In this document: one piece after another, positions 8,822-17,013 of the stretch
How positions within the stretch are numbered: position 1 is the stretch's first letter
Layout of the letters: each line of letters opens with the position of its first letter
The notes under the pieces: model-generated
What the model was told of the DNA's origin: nothing
The model's database searches: none
What the model saw: the letters and a program-made list of their open reading frames with translations, nothing else
Assembly (NCBI RefSeq): GCF_019492185.1
Contig: NZ_JAICCF010000002.1
Span: 310,001-374,000, forward strand
DNA: 64,000 bases
Direction of reading: 5' to 3'
DNA from: Chitinophaga rhizophila
GTDB taxonomy: Bacteria; Bacteroidota; Bacteroidia; Chitinophagales; Chitinophagaceae
Program-made: the position numbers and the translations under genes

Positions 8822-8900
8822 TATTGTCTGAGTAAAATCCCTCGAATTTCAAAAAAGATTTCAATAGAAAAGAGCAAGTTTATTCCCATTTCGTTATCTT

Positions 8901-9566
8901 ATGAAGGAAGTCAACAATAAAATTGATGCATTTAAGCGGGACATACAAAGTTGGATTTTAACACCCGAAGAATTGTTTCAAAAGTATGTTGTAGATGGAC
9001 ATACTTACTTCTTCGAATATGTTATTAAGGATATTGAAAAGGAATATAAAATAAAGTCCCTTATTGCTAATTATCTTGGTGTTCACCTCCATGAAGTAAT
9101 ATTCGTTGGATCTGGAAAAATGGGGTTTAGTCTTAATCCCAACCATCTATGGTCATTATTTGATTCACGGTATGAGAAATCGAAGATAATACGAGACAAA
9201 TCAGACTTGGATATTGCGGTAATCTCGGGTCCTCTTTTTGAAAAAATTGGTCGTGGAATACATGAATTTACAAATGGATTTAAAAATAAATGGACTAGGA
9301 ACGAATATAATAGTGTCTACTCGCAAATACCACTTCATTATAAGTATTGCGAATATTTCTCAAAAGGGTGGTTTCGTCCAGATATGAAACCAGACGGATA
9401 TGAGTTCTGCATAAAAAACTCCTATACAGAATTGAAACGTGATTTATTTCATCAGTTTAAAAGAAAAGCCGGGCTGGGTATATATCAGGATTGGTATTAT
9501 TTTAAGCATTATCACATAGAAAACATTAAATCCTTATCTCTTAAGGTTGAAACAACTGTAATATGA
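8901..9566 (+). CDS. Pol-beta-type nucleotidyltransferase-like protein
   Basis: A 221-residue protein with a nucleotidyltransferase signature: VGSGKMGFS (about residues 70-78) followed by KSDLDIAVIS (about 99-108), that is GS plus DxD with two metal-binding Asp. The C-terminal region ends in a basic helix (ELKRDLFHQFKRK). Proteins of this fold transfer nucleotides to RNA, protein or small molecules, and in defence loci they act as toxins or messenger synthases. Its stop overlaps the next start as ATGA, so it is translationally coupled to the DUF262 gene. A gap of 79 bases separates it from the receiver gene. Confidence 0.75.
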   Translation: MKEVNNKIDAFKRDIQSWILTPEELFQKYVVDGHTYFFEYVIKDIEKEYKIKSLIANYLGVHLHEVIFVGSGKMGFSLNPNHLWSLFDSRYEKSKIIRDKSDLDIAVISGPLFEKIGRGIHEFTNGFKNKWTRNEYNSVYSQIPLHYKYCEYFSKGWFRPDMKPDGYEFCIKNSYTELKRDLFHQFKRKAGLGIYQDWYYFKHYHIENIKSLSLKVETTVI

Positions 9567-10684
9567 CAACTATAAATAAACTACAATTTAGCATCCCGGC
9601 GAATAATCAGAAGATTATTGAGCTTTACAATAAAATTAAAAGAAATGAACTTCAAACTTCTCCAAGATTTCAACGAAAACTTGTATGGCGCAAACAACAT
9701 AAATTTAATTTTATTGACACAATTTTAAGCAATTATCCATTTCCCGAAATCTATATTTCACAGGGCGAATTAGATACTGAACAAATGACAATTGTTGACA
9801 ATGTTGTAGATGGCCAACAACGCTTAAATACAATCGTTGATTATATTGATGGAAAAGGAGATTTTAGTCAAGATCGTACCCCCGTTATTAAGTTTGCCCA
9901 TTTAGATCGCGATACAAAAGAAAGTTTCTTGAACTACGAAGTATCCGTAAGATATTTGAAAAATATCGACAGAGATCAAGTGGGTGAAATCTTCCGAAGA
10001 ATAAATAGTACCGAGTATTCACTAAATACAACAGAGATAAAGAATGCGGAGTGGGGAGATAGCGAATTTATTTGTTTCTCAAAACAAATTATCGAGAAAG
10101 ACATAGATGGACTAGATATGGAATTAGTCTCATATAAAATCGATGTAGGCAACAGACAAACTTTCCTTAATTTTTTCCATTCAAATACAATTTTTTCTGA
10201 AAATGATATAAATCGAATGTTATCACTTCAGTTCATTATGACATTGATTGCAACATTATGTGATGAACAATATTTTCAACGAAATTCGAGAGTTCAACAT
10301 TACGTAGAAACATATTTCGATGAGTTTATTCAAGCACCCGAAATTGAAGTAAGATTAATTAAAACGATACTATTTATACAGTCAATGCAGTTTACATCTA
10401 GTTCATATTGGTATAACAAAGCCAATATTTTCACGTTAATAGTAGAATTGTTCAAGTATGAAACTGATTTTATTGAAATGGAAAAGTTTAGAAGCGAGCT
10501 TCATCTTTTAGAAGTTGACAATAATCAATATATACTTGACCTTAGTGAAAACAAACAACCGCAAATCTCCCAAGATAGAATTAGATACTTTGAAAATGCT
10601 AAAGAGGGAATAAATGATAAAACAGCTCGTGAATACAGAGGAAATCTAATTAGAACCCTTATTACTGAATGTTTGAAGCGGTAA
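9563..10684 (+). CDS. DUF262 domain protein
   Basis: A 373-residue protein with the N-terminal DUF262 (ParB/GmrS-like) domain: SPRFQRKLVW near residue 35 and VDGQQRLNTI near residue 92, then FRRINSTEYSLNTTEIKNAE. DUF262 domains hydrolyse nucleotides in GmrSD-type modification-dependent restriction proteins. The C-terminal DUF1524 HNH nuclease usual for GmrD is not present here, so cutting must come from elsewhere or the protein acts differently. It is coupled by a 4-base overlap to the nucleotidyltransferase gene and is the last gene of the plus-strand island. Confidence 0.88.
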   Translation: MTTINKLQFSIPANNQKIIELYNKIKRNELQTSPRFQRKLVWRKQHKFNFIDTILSNYPFPEIYISQGELDTEQMTIVDNVVDGQQRLNTIVDYIDGKGDFSQDRTPVIKFAHLDRDTKESFLNYEVSVRYLKNIDRDQVGEIFRRINSTEYSLNTTEIKNAEWGDSEFICFSKQIIEKDIDGLDMELVSYKIDVGNRQTFLNFFHSNTIFSENDINRMLSLQFIMTLIATLCDEQYFQRNSRVQHYVETYFDEFIQAPEIEVRLIKTILFIQSMQFTSSSYWYNKANIFTLIVELFKYETDFIEMEKFRSELHLLEVDNNQYILDLSENKQPQISQDRIRYFENAKEGINDKTAREYRGNLIRTLITECLKR

Positions 10685-10731
10685 ATTGTCACTATCTCAA
10701 AAACGACACAGTTCATTTTACATACCCATTT

Positions 10732-10837
10732 TAAATCATTGTTATAGTCTACCTTGTCTTTAAAATAGTTAAAAAGAAGAAATTAATTTGCTGATAATCA
10801 GGCATAGGTGGTTCGTAAATGTTCCGCTACTGGGCAC
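10732..10837 (+). repeat. dispersed intergenic repeat, copy A
   Basis: About 105 bases that recur at 15522-15626 with roughly 87% identity by eye, same orientation. Both end in CCGCTACTGGGCAC. A short third piece with the same ending lies at 20205-20233. All copies are in non-coding DNA of the accessory region. Confidence 0.75.
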
Positions 10838-10843
10838 GTAATG

Positions 10844-10876
10844 GCTCTGTAATCGATTGATTACAGAGCTATTTTT
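10844..10876 (+). terminator. rho-independent terminator-like hairpin
   Basis: Perfect 11-bp stem GCTCTGTAATC / GATTACAGAGC with a 4-base loop, followed by TATTTTTA. It lies downstream of the DUF262 gene and immediately after repeat copy A. Confidence 0.7.
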
Positions 10877-10909
10877 AATTTATGCTTGTCAATTTTTCAC
10901 AGGCTTAAA

Positions 10910-10923
10910 GGGATCAAGTTGAA
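10910..10923 (+). repeat. 14-bp terminal-repeat-like sequence, left
   Basis: GGGATCAAGTTGAA here is matched by its exact reverse complement at 14748-14761, just after the ISL3-like transposase remnant. A second partial copy (GGATCAAGTT) follows at 10928. Probably a terminal inverted repeat of the insertion sequence. Confidence 0.6.
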
Positions 10924-11001
10924 AACGGATCAAGTTAAATTCTTGAGGGATTTGTGTTGTCAAAGCAACAACTTAACTTAATGCAAAAGTTAGATGATTA
11001 T

Positions 11002-11394
11002 TTAATCATTAATAGATAAACCTTTAAGATTAATGCATGAGAATAAATCCCATGTGACTTTGCCTCCTTCTAATTCTATGAGTACCTCATTAATCATTAT
11101 TCCATGTATATGTAATTTACCTGCCACTTTCGATTCATCTAAATATGAAGATAGCCGTAGCTTGTAATACTTACCTAGCACAATAGTCTCACCAATACTT
11201 AAGCTGTCTTTAACTGAGGCAATCTTCATGATCTGACCATCTCGTTGAGCATATATAAGGTATACAGACTCAACTGAATCGATACGATGTATTTTATAAA
11301 GAGGCGTCTGATCTAAAGGAGAAGAAGATGAAGACTGGCAGAATCCTATGGAGACGAAAGTTAAAACTAATATTATACTAAAGAATGATTTCAT
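11002..11394 (-). CDS. small secreted protein, possible immunity protein
   Basis: A 130-residue protein with a signal peptide (MKSFFSIILVLTFVSIGFC, then QSSSSS). The mature part PLYKIHRIDSVESVYLIYAQ ... YYKLRLSSYLDES ... SCINLKGLSIND is clearly related to the C-terminal two thirds of the gene at 17014-17520 (PVYKVYKIDSINNYYLVYAK ... NNLKGLYIKL). It starts 5 bases after the end of a toxin-tail-like reading frame (11633-11400), the layout seen at several other places here. Function unknown. The context suggests an immunity protein for a secreted toxin tip, which I cannot prove. Confidence 0.75.
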   Translation of the reverse strand: MKSFFSIILVLTFVSIGFCQSSSSSPLDQTPLYKIHRIDSVESVYLIYAQRDGQIMKIASVKDSLSIGETIVLGKYYKLRLSSYLDESKVAGKLHIHGIMINEVLIELEGGKVTWDLFSCINLKGLSIND

Positions 11395-11399
11395 AATGA

Positions 11400-11633
11400 T
11401 TATTGGTTTTGTTGATGAATATATATTACATTATCTTCTTTACCCTTCATCCTATTAAAGTATATCGTCCTTCCGCCTGGAACCGCCTTCCCTATACTTT
11501 TCCCATTTGCATCTTGCATATCCATATATATAGCCCCGGATTTAGGAACAGCGGCTTTATGAGCGGCTTCATAAACAGATCCTTCGACTCCTGCTCCCGG
11601 GGAACTTTTTCCTCTCTCTAGTGAATCAGATGC
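11400..11633 (-). pseudogene. orphan C-terminal fragment, probably of an Rhs/polymorphic toxin
   Basis: An open frame of 77 codons without a good start codon: LERGKSSPGAGVEGSVYEAA ... GKAVPGGRTIYFNRMKGKED ... and a stop at 11400. Composition is protein-like and it ends 5 bases before the secreted 130-residue gene. Upstream it runs into a stop and overlaps the end of the DUF6933-like gene. I read it as a toxin tail left after the rest of the gene was lost. Confidence 0.45.
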
Positions 11634-11902
11634 TCAGAGAATCCTATTCGTTGCATTAAAGCAGGTAGTCGTCTTACAAATTCATTCCAGGTCTTTCCTA
11701 TTGTCTTCCCTTTACAAATAACCAATAACAATGATGGCTCATGTACGTACATTACCAAAAGCTTACCTGAAAATCCAGTCCTTATCAGCCTTGCATACCA
11801 GCTATGCAAAAGCTGCCCTTGATCAGGCTCAGATATATATTGCACAGCTTCTAGTCTTGATGTATTCAGCAACTTCTGTACTGCATGGATGATGATAGAC
11901 AT
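11618..11902 (-). CDS. DUF6933-like protein, probably truncated
   Basis: A 94-residue protein: SIIIHAVQKLLN at the start and HSWYARLIRTGFSGKLLVMY with SLLLVICKG further on. The WYA(x)L motif and the LLV(M) strand resemble DUF6933, whose members are usually about 150 residues, so the C-terminal part may be missing. It lies 20 bases downstream of the Fic gene on the same strand and could be co-transcribed with it. Function unknown. Confidence 0.55.
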   Translation of the reverse strand: MSIIIHAVQKLLNTSRLEAVQYISEPDQGQLLHSWYARLIRTGFSGKLLVMYVHEPSLLLVICKGKTIGKTWNEFVRRLPALMQRIGFSEHLIH

Positions 11903-11921
11903 TCTATTCCTTTTATGTTGA

Positions 11922-13418
11922 TTACTCCAATTCGAATATTTTTCGATATTCGGACTGCATCATTTCGATTTCCTCATCTGATAATTTAGAAAATTGTTCT
12001 CTCCTTCGCTTGGGAAAAACGCCTTTATTTTGATGTAAAAACATAATCATCAAATTTATATTTCGATCAGGCATGTCTACGACATCCTGTAATGCCCTCT
12101 TTACCTCATCATATCGTTGTATGAACAATAGTTCTTCCGGCATGTCTTTTTTTAAGGTTGCATGGATAGTCTCCACCAAATAAATACACTGCTCAGTTAA
12201 ATCAGGAAAGCGAAAATAAGCGTCAACCTTTTCTGAATTCAGTACCTCAATGCCCCCTGCTTCGTTTTTAGTATATTTTATCAGCTGCATTAATGGCTTT
12301 GAATAACGCTCAAGTATAGCATCATAATCTCGTATGTTGTTTAACATATGGGCAGATACAGGTATAATAAGACCATTAGGTACTACTCCATCCCGGACCA
12401 ATATATCATGAATCAAAAACCGATGTATCCTTCCATTTCCGTCTTCGAATGGGTGAATAAAAACAAATCCAAATGAAATAACAGCTGCTCTGATTTCAGA
12501 AGGCACACTAATAGTTTTACTGGAAACCTCTGCCAGCCCCTTCATCAAAGACTTAACAAAAACGGGCGGAGGACATATATAATGAACCATATCAAGATAC
12601 CCGGGTAGAGACTGTCCTATATAGTTTTGGAAATTCCTGAATCCATCTGCAGCAAATCGACTATCTACAATAGCATTTTGTAATTGCGTCAATCTCTGCT
12701 CGTCAAGCATTTCACCTACGTCCTCTGTTCCTGCTTGTGTAAGTAAAGCCACAAACTTTTCCATTCTATCAGGCGTTGGATGCTCTTTCTCTATTTCATA
12801 GGAGGATTTGGTTTCCTTATTGTATAGGTAATTAATAGCTCTGTGAAAAACTGCGGCAGAGAATTCAATCTTTAATTGTTCTATGCTTGCGACAATATCT
12901 TGTCTTAGCAACTCTTTGAGTTTATTAGTTTTTCTTATTATAGGACAATAAGAAGCAGTTCCCAAGAGATTATCATTAATCCGCCACCGTGTATTCTTAA
13001 AGATATCGCCAGTGATGTATCTCTCATCTTCCAATAAATCTACATAATTTCCACTTATAGGCTTTCTGATCATTAACTGTTTACCAGTTAAAAATTCAAA
13101 TAAGAAACCTATTTTCCTTGAATACTTACCAGAGGGGGATAACTCAATAAATCTTTCAACCTCCTCAACCAAAATATTATCAAATATCTGCTTCAGAAAA
13201 GCAAGATTCAAATCATCATATTTCAATGAAAATTCCAGATGGGACATCGGCATGTCGTCATTGGGGGCATACTTCCGACTATACACCTGCTCAATATTGC
13301 CTTTATTGGTAATTTCTATTGAATCCTTACTTCCAATATAGGAGCAATGAGTCAATACATATCCTGAAATATTAAACTTTTCCTTTAACCATTGAGCACC
13401 GGCAGGTTTATAATTCAT
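11922..13418 (-). CDS. Fic family protein
   Basis: A 498-residue Fic domain protein. The Fic motif HPFEDGNGRIHR is complete at residues 322-333, so AMP or another nucleotide-derived group should be transferred to Ser, Thr or Tyr of target proteins. Upstream, TKSSYEIEKEHPT (about 203-215) lies where Fic proteins carry the inhibitory helix ([ST]xxxE[GN]). Here the residue after Glu is Lys, a deviation. The C-terminal 120 residues look like a winged-helix region. Promoter sequence lies in the AT-rich 13419-13500 stretch. It could be a stand-alone regulator or a toxin. No obvious antitoxin partner is adjacent. Confidence 0.92.
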   Translation of the reverse strand: MNYKPAGAQWLKEKFNISGYVLTHCSYIGSKDSIEITNKGNIEQVYSRKYAPNDDMPMSHLEFSLKYDDLNLAFLKQIFDNILVEEVERFIELSPSGKYSRKIGFLFEFLTGKQLMIRKPISGNYVDLLEDERYITGDIFKNTRWRINDNLLGTASYCPIIRKTNKLKELLRQDIVASIEQLKIEFSAAVFHRAINYLYNKETKSSYEIEKEHPTPDRMEKFVALLTQAGTEDVGEMLDEQRLTQLQNAIVDSRFAADGFRNFQNYIGQSLPGYLDMVHYICPPPVFVKSLMKGLAEVSSKTISVPSEIRAAVISFGFVFIHPFEDGNGRIHRFLIHDILVRDGVVPNGLIIPVSAHMLNNIRDYDAILERYSKPLMQLIKYTKNEAGGIEVLNSEKVDAYFRFPDLTEQCIYLVETIHATLKKDMPEELLFIQRYDEVKRALQDVVDMPDRNINLMIMFLHQNKGVFPKRRREQFSKLSDEEIEMMQSEYRKIFELE

Positions 13419-13617
13419 AAGTCATGTTTACAGTAAATTTAATACTTAGCACTGTAAAATGATTATAATAAACAAAAAATACAGTAAAACAATTATGATA
13501 CCGGATGGCTAATTTTAGCAGAAAATGTGGATAATGATTTATCGATCCGCAACTAATTCACTAATTATCAAACACATTTGATTAGAGAAGGCTCCGGTTG
13601 GTGGTACTTAAAATGGA

Positions 13618-13661
13618 GCTGACCAAAAAGGTCGGCCCTTTTCTTTGCAGGAAGAGGGCGA
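13618..13661 (+). repeat. 44-bp repeat, copy 1
   Basis: GCTGACCAAAAAGGTCGGCC followed by CTTTTCTTTGCAGGAAGAGG. A near copy lies at 30181-30224. This copy sits directly before the IS1182-like remnant, so it may be an end of a mobile element. Confidence 0.6.
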
Positions 13662-13820
13662 ATGATGATTAAGATACTTCTCTATGCTTACGCGGTTAAA
13701 ATCTACACTAGACGTTGCATAGCAAAAGCGTTACGGCAAGATATTACATTCATGTGGTTGGCAGCTTATAATCGCCCACATTTTCGTGCAATTAAGAATT
13801 TCCACAACGGAGTGTTATAA
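13662..13820 (+). pseudogene. IS1182-family transposase fragment
   Basis: A 52-codon piece reading MMIKILLYAYAVKIYTRRCI, AKALRQDITFMWLAAYNRPH and FRAIKNFHNG. This is the DUF772 region near the N-terminus of IS1182-type transposases (KVLLYAY ... SRKIA ... DITFMWL ... RPDFRTINNFR). Everything before and after is missing. Confidence 0.8.
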
Positions 13821-13879
13821 TAAAGTTTTAGTCGTAGATCGTCAAGTTAATGCAGATGGGTTGGGCAGTTTTCTGTTTA

Positions 13880-14314
13880 TCATTGATAGGGAATAGTGAA
13901 GACGAATGTCGAGCCTTTGCCAAGCACGCTTTCTACTCAAATCCTCCCACTATGGCGTTGAACAATTTGCGTGGTAATGTATAATCCCAGGCCCATACCA
14001 GGTTAAGTGTTCATGTTGTTTGTCGTTACTCGATAATACCTGTCAAATATCTTTTCCTGATCGCTTTCTGCGATTCCATATCCTTCGTCACTGACGCTTA
14101 CTTGGATATGTTTATCGACAACTTCGGTCGCGATACGGATATCGCTGTTTTGGGGAGAGTATTTAATTGCATTTGACAGCAGGTTTGTGATGACTTGCCC
14201 AAGTCGTTCAGCGTCTGCGTTTATTGCCGGCAAGGTTTTTTTTTCAAAATGAAAGCTGCGATTTGCTGTTCGTTTGATGTCTTCTAACCGTTCGCTGATT
14301 AACGCTGGCAGCTT
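13880..14314 (-). pseudogene. sensor histidine kinase C-terminal fragment with two in-frame stops
   Basis: The frame reads ERLEDIKR, then LPAINADAERLGQVITNLL, SNAIKYSPQ (N-box), SDEGYGI (G1), EKIFDRYYR (F-box), then TNNMNT-stop-PGMGLGLYITTQIVQRHSG (G2), a TGA where IW is expected, and VESVLGKGSTFVFTIP. All ATPase boxes are conserved but a TAA (14003-14005) and a TGA interrupt them. The sensor and dimerisation parts are absent. A clear dead gene. Confidence 0.85.
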
Positions 14315-14343
14315 TTACTCTTAATTTGACCGTTCGGGTTGCC

Positions 14344-14730
14344 CTATGCATCAAACGCAGACCATTATAGACCAGAGAGCAGCAGCAACGGGCAGAAGTA
14401 TTATTTACCAGATATCCTATTATCCCAAAAGCCTATCAACTATCGTTGGGCTTAGGAGATGTGTTCAGAATATGCACTAGCAAAGAACAAGCCTTTAAAA
14501 GACTCGCATTATGGTACAATGAGGTAGACGCCTCAGGAATACAATCCTTCAAAACCTTGTTCAGGAGTGTACAAAATCATTACCTGGATATCCTGAACTT
14601 CTTTAACAACCGAGCCACCAATGCGGCGGCAGAATCATTTAATGCGAAGGTAAAATCATTTAGAAACGCTATGAGAGGGATAAGAGATATTAACTTCTTA
14701 CTTTTTAGGCTCGTTAAACTGTATGCTTAA
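14344..14730 (+). pseudogene. ISL3-like transposase C-terminal fragment
   Basis: The frame from 14446 reads KEQAFKRLALWYNEVDASGI, FFNNRATNAAAESFNAKVKS and MRGIRDINFLLFRLVKLYA, the end of ISL3-type transposases. Upstream the same frame continues back through QQQRAEVLFTRYPIIPKAYQ to a TAG at 14368-14370 that stands where the family has Trp (WTxxQ). The N-terminal two thirds are missing. The downstream 14748-14761 sequence is a probable terminal repeat. Confidence 0.85.
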
Positions 14731-14747
14731 TAACGATCCCCCAAGTC

Positions 14748-14761
14748 TTCAACTTGATCCC
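14748..14761 (-). repeat. 14-bp terminal-repeat-like sequence, right
   Basis: TTCAACTTGATCCC, exact reverse complement of 10910-10923, 17 bases after the stop of the ISL3-like fragment, where the right end of the element is expected. Confidence 0.65.
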
Positions 14762-14874
14762 CTATAACAAGTTCGATTCCTGAAATGTTATTATATCAAA
14801 CAACTCTTTCACATACAAATACCACTCATGCACAAATACGGATTTAGACTAACTTAGCCGAAGTATTATCCAGC

Positions 14875-15515
14875 ATGAATTATATTGAAGAAATAAGAGC
14901 TGGTCTTAAAGAAATTTTTGATCAAAGAATAAAGGAAGTCGATGGTGAAACGTTTATCTCTCCATCAGGGAATTTCAGATTATAAGCAAACGAGTTGTAC
15001 GATCAGAAATATGCCATAACAAGAGCTCAGATTTACCTGCAATCAACCAATGAAAAAATATTTGACTTCCTGGTTAATGAAGACAGGATCCTTTACTCTT
15101 GGCTGGAAACAAACAATACAGAATACATGGTCTGCGCAGAAAATCTGTTTGGAGGGCAAACCGTCATCAATCTGACTAATAAAAAGATGGCAAGCTATTC
15201 TCCCAAGATGGACGGTTACATCTGGACGAATTTCCATCTGTCACCTAACGGAAAACTATTAGCCACAATAGGCTGTATCTGGGGTGGGCCATTCTTTATG
15301 AAAATATTTAACTTTACAAACCCCATGATACTGCCATTACGGGAAGTTAAGGAATTGACCTTCTGGACAATGACGAAGAGATTATTCGCTGGATTGATAA
15401 TGAAACGCTGCAGCTGAAAGGGTTTCAAAGAGAACGTGAATATAACGATAAAGGTTGGATGAGAGTTAAACCAGTAAGGGAAACTCCTATCGAACGCACT
15501 GTCAGTATACGTTAG
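14875..15515 (+). pseudogene. broken hypothetical gene (possible beta-propeller)
   Basis: One frame begins MNYIEEIRAGLKEIFDQRIK and meets TAA at 14983-14985, then continues in the same frame as ANELYDQKYAITRAQIYLQS ... NFHLSPNGKLLATIGCIWGG. Near 15355 the sense shifts to another frame (LLDNDEEIIRWIDNETLQLK ... and a stop at 15513). A stop plus a frameshift make it a pseudogene of about 210 codons. The LSPNGKLLATIG segment resembles a WD40-like blade. Function unknown. Confidence 0.65.
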
Positions 15516-15521
15516 GATGTT

Positions 15522-15626
15522 TACATCATTGTTATAGTCAGCTTTGTCTTTAAAATAGTTAAAACGAGGAAAGTAATTTACTGATAATCAAGTATAGGCG
15601 GTTCGTAAATATCCGCTACTGGGCAC
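15522..15626 (+). repeat. dispersed intergenic repeat, copy B
   Basis: Second copy of the 105-base repeat at 10732-10837, same orientation, ending in CCGCTACTGGGCAC. As in copy A, a hairpin follows directly (AAAACGTCA / TGACGTTTT, 15628-15659). Confidence 0.75.
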
Positions 15627-15790
15627 TAAAACGTCAAATCCCGCTCCTATGACGTTTTGCATATTATCCCTTACCATCTTAACACTTTATTTATCAATTC
15701 ATAGCAGGTTTGATACCTGTAAGGAACCCCAAGCGCAGTCATACATGTATTAAAATTTCACTATGTTTATAATCTTTATAACAATAACCT

Positions 15791-16819
15791 ATGGACTATA
15801 CCTTTAATAAACTGAGAAGGAAATCCCGCATTGACGAGGACCTACTTCAAGAGTATAAAAAAATCCGTTTAGAATTTGCACGGCTATGGAGTGCGTTTGA
15901 TGATACAGGTCGCTCGCCGGAATTTGAAAGCAACAGGCAAAAGCTGGAGAAAAAGATGCAGGACCTTTGGGATGCGCTGAAAAGTAAATACAACCAGATG
16001 CTGGTACAGTTGCCTTATGCAGAGAGAAAGGTTGCCTTCTTCGAAGACATGCAACAGGCTGCAGCAAATGATCATCTTGAATTGCTTGAAGTACTTGATC
16101 TATCCATAAGCTCGAATGGATTATACATCTCATTTACCAGAGATAAGTTCATGTTATTCTACCTTACTGACTTTTTCAGCCGCGTACAGGATCCAGAGCG
16201 CAACTATTATGCGCAAACCTTGTTTGAGCGCATCCTGGACACCTCTGATAATGACAGGAACGAGTATGTCACTATTATGAACGACATTTTTTCTCTAGGG
16301 AAAGATACCAATTGGTTTGACCGATTTCATCATCCTTTCCAGAAGTTACTGGCGCGGGCCCCAGACAACGCCGCTACACTTCATGCTGCAACCAGAGGCC
16401 TCACAGGGACAGCTGAGGGTATCAGGGAGTTATGTCGGGACTTTGTGATGGCCAGGACTCCAGAGAAATATGCTCCGGCTAGCTTGTACGATCCCCATGA
16501 CCCACATTCCCCGGTTACGTTGACACTGCCGGCAACTATCCAGCCATTCATTGGTATGCAGCTAATTGGTACGCGAAGTACTTACAGAATCAAAACATAC
16601 CGTTCTATTCTTCTTTATCGTTGGAAAGCAGGTAGTCTTACTTATAATTGTATCCTGACGGGCAACTATTTTGAGAACGATCGTCATACTGAATATCTCG
16701 AGTACATTCCGATGACGCACAATCAGCATACCCTGAGAAGGTTATTAAAGCAGATACCTAGAAAGCCTAGAAGATTGTCTCGTTTTTCCCGGAGTAAGAT
16801 AATGGAATACTATAGTTAA
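15791..16819 (+). CDS. hypothetical protein
   Basis: I do not recognise this 342-residue protein. It has no signal peptide or membrane segment. The first 70 residues are highly charged and helical (EYKKIRLEFARLW, QKLEKKMQDLWDALKSK), suggesting a coiled coil. The middle (about 100-200) has hydrophobic helices. The C-terminus is very basic (RRLLKQIPRKPRRLSRFSRS), which could bind nucleic acid. It stands alone on the plus strand between two dispersed-repeat copies and minus-strand toxin debris. Its base composition is less AT-rich than the methylase island. Confidence 0.7.
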   Translation: MDYTFNKLRRKSRIDEDLLQEYKKIRLEFARLWSAFDDTGRSPEFESNRQKLEKKMQDLWDALKSKYNQMLVQLPYAERKVAFFEDMQQAAANDHLELLEVLDLSISSNGLYISFTRDKFMLFYLTDFFSRVQDPERNYYAQTLFERILDTSDNDRNEYVTIMNDIFSLGKDTNWFDRFHHPFQKLLARAPDNAATLHAATRGLTGTAEGIRELCRDFVMARTPEKYAPASLYDPHDPHSPVTLTLPATIQPFIGMQLIGTRSTYRIKTYRSILLYRWKAGSLTYNCILTGNYFENDRHTEYLEYIPMTHNQHTLRRLLKQIPRKPRRLSRFSRSKIMEYYS

Positions 16820-16878
16820 AAACGTTACTGCTTAGGGGAAGATTTCATCCCCACGGACTTTACACAGTGCAATCGAAT

Positions 16879-16907
16879 CTCTACCGCTACTGCGCCCAGT
16901 AGTAGAG
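16879..16907. repeat. hairpin with the CCGCTACTG motif
   Basis: CTCTACCGCTACTG followed by CGCC and CAGTAGTAGAG forms a short hairpin. It shares ACCGCTACTG with the ends of the dispersed repeats (10732, 15522, 20205). It lies downstream of both the 342-residue gene and the convergent minus-strand gene at 17014. Confidence 0.45.
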
Positions 16908-17013
16908 TATTCTCGAAACCAAATAGCATTGATAATTAGTAAATTAATATCCCTTTTGCTATGTGACGGCTAGTATTAAGAGTCCAATTGCGAATTTATA
17001 TTTGGCAGCTCAA

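Noticed and set aside
14446..14730. Complete small transposase
   Set aside because: The frame continues upstream through transposase sequence to a stop that replaces a conserved Trp, so it is a fragment, not a small intact gene.
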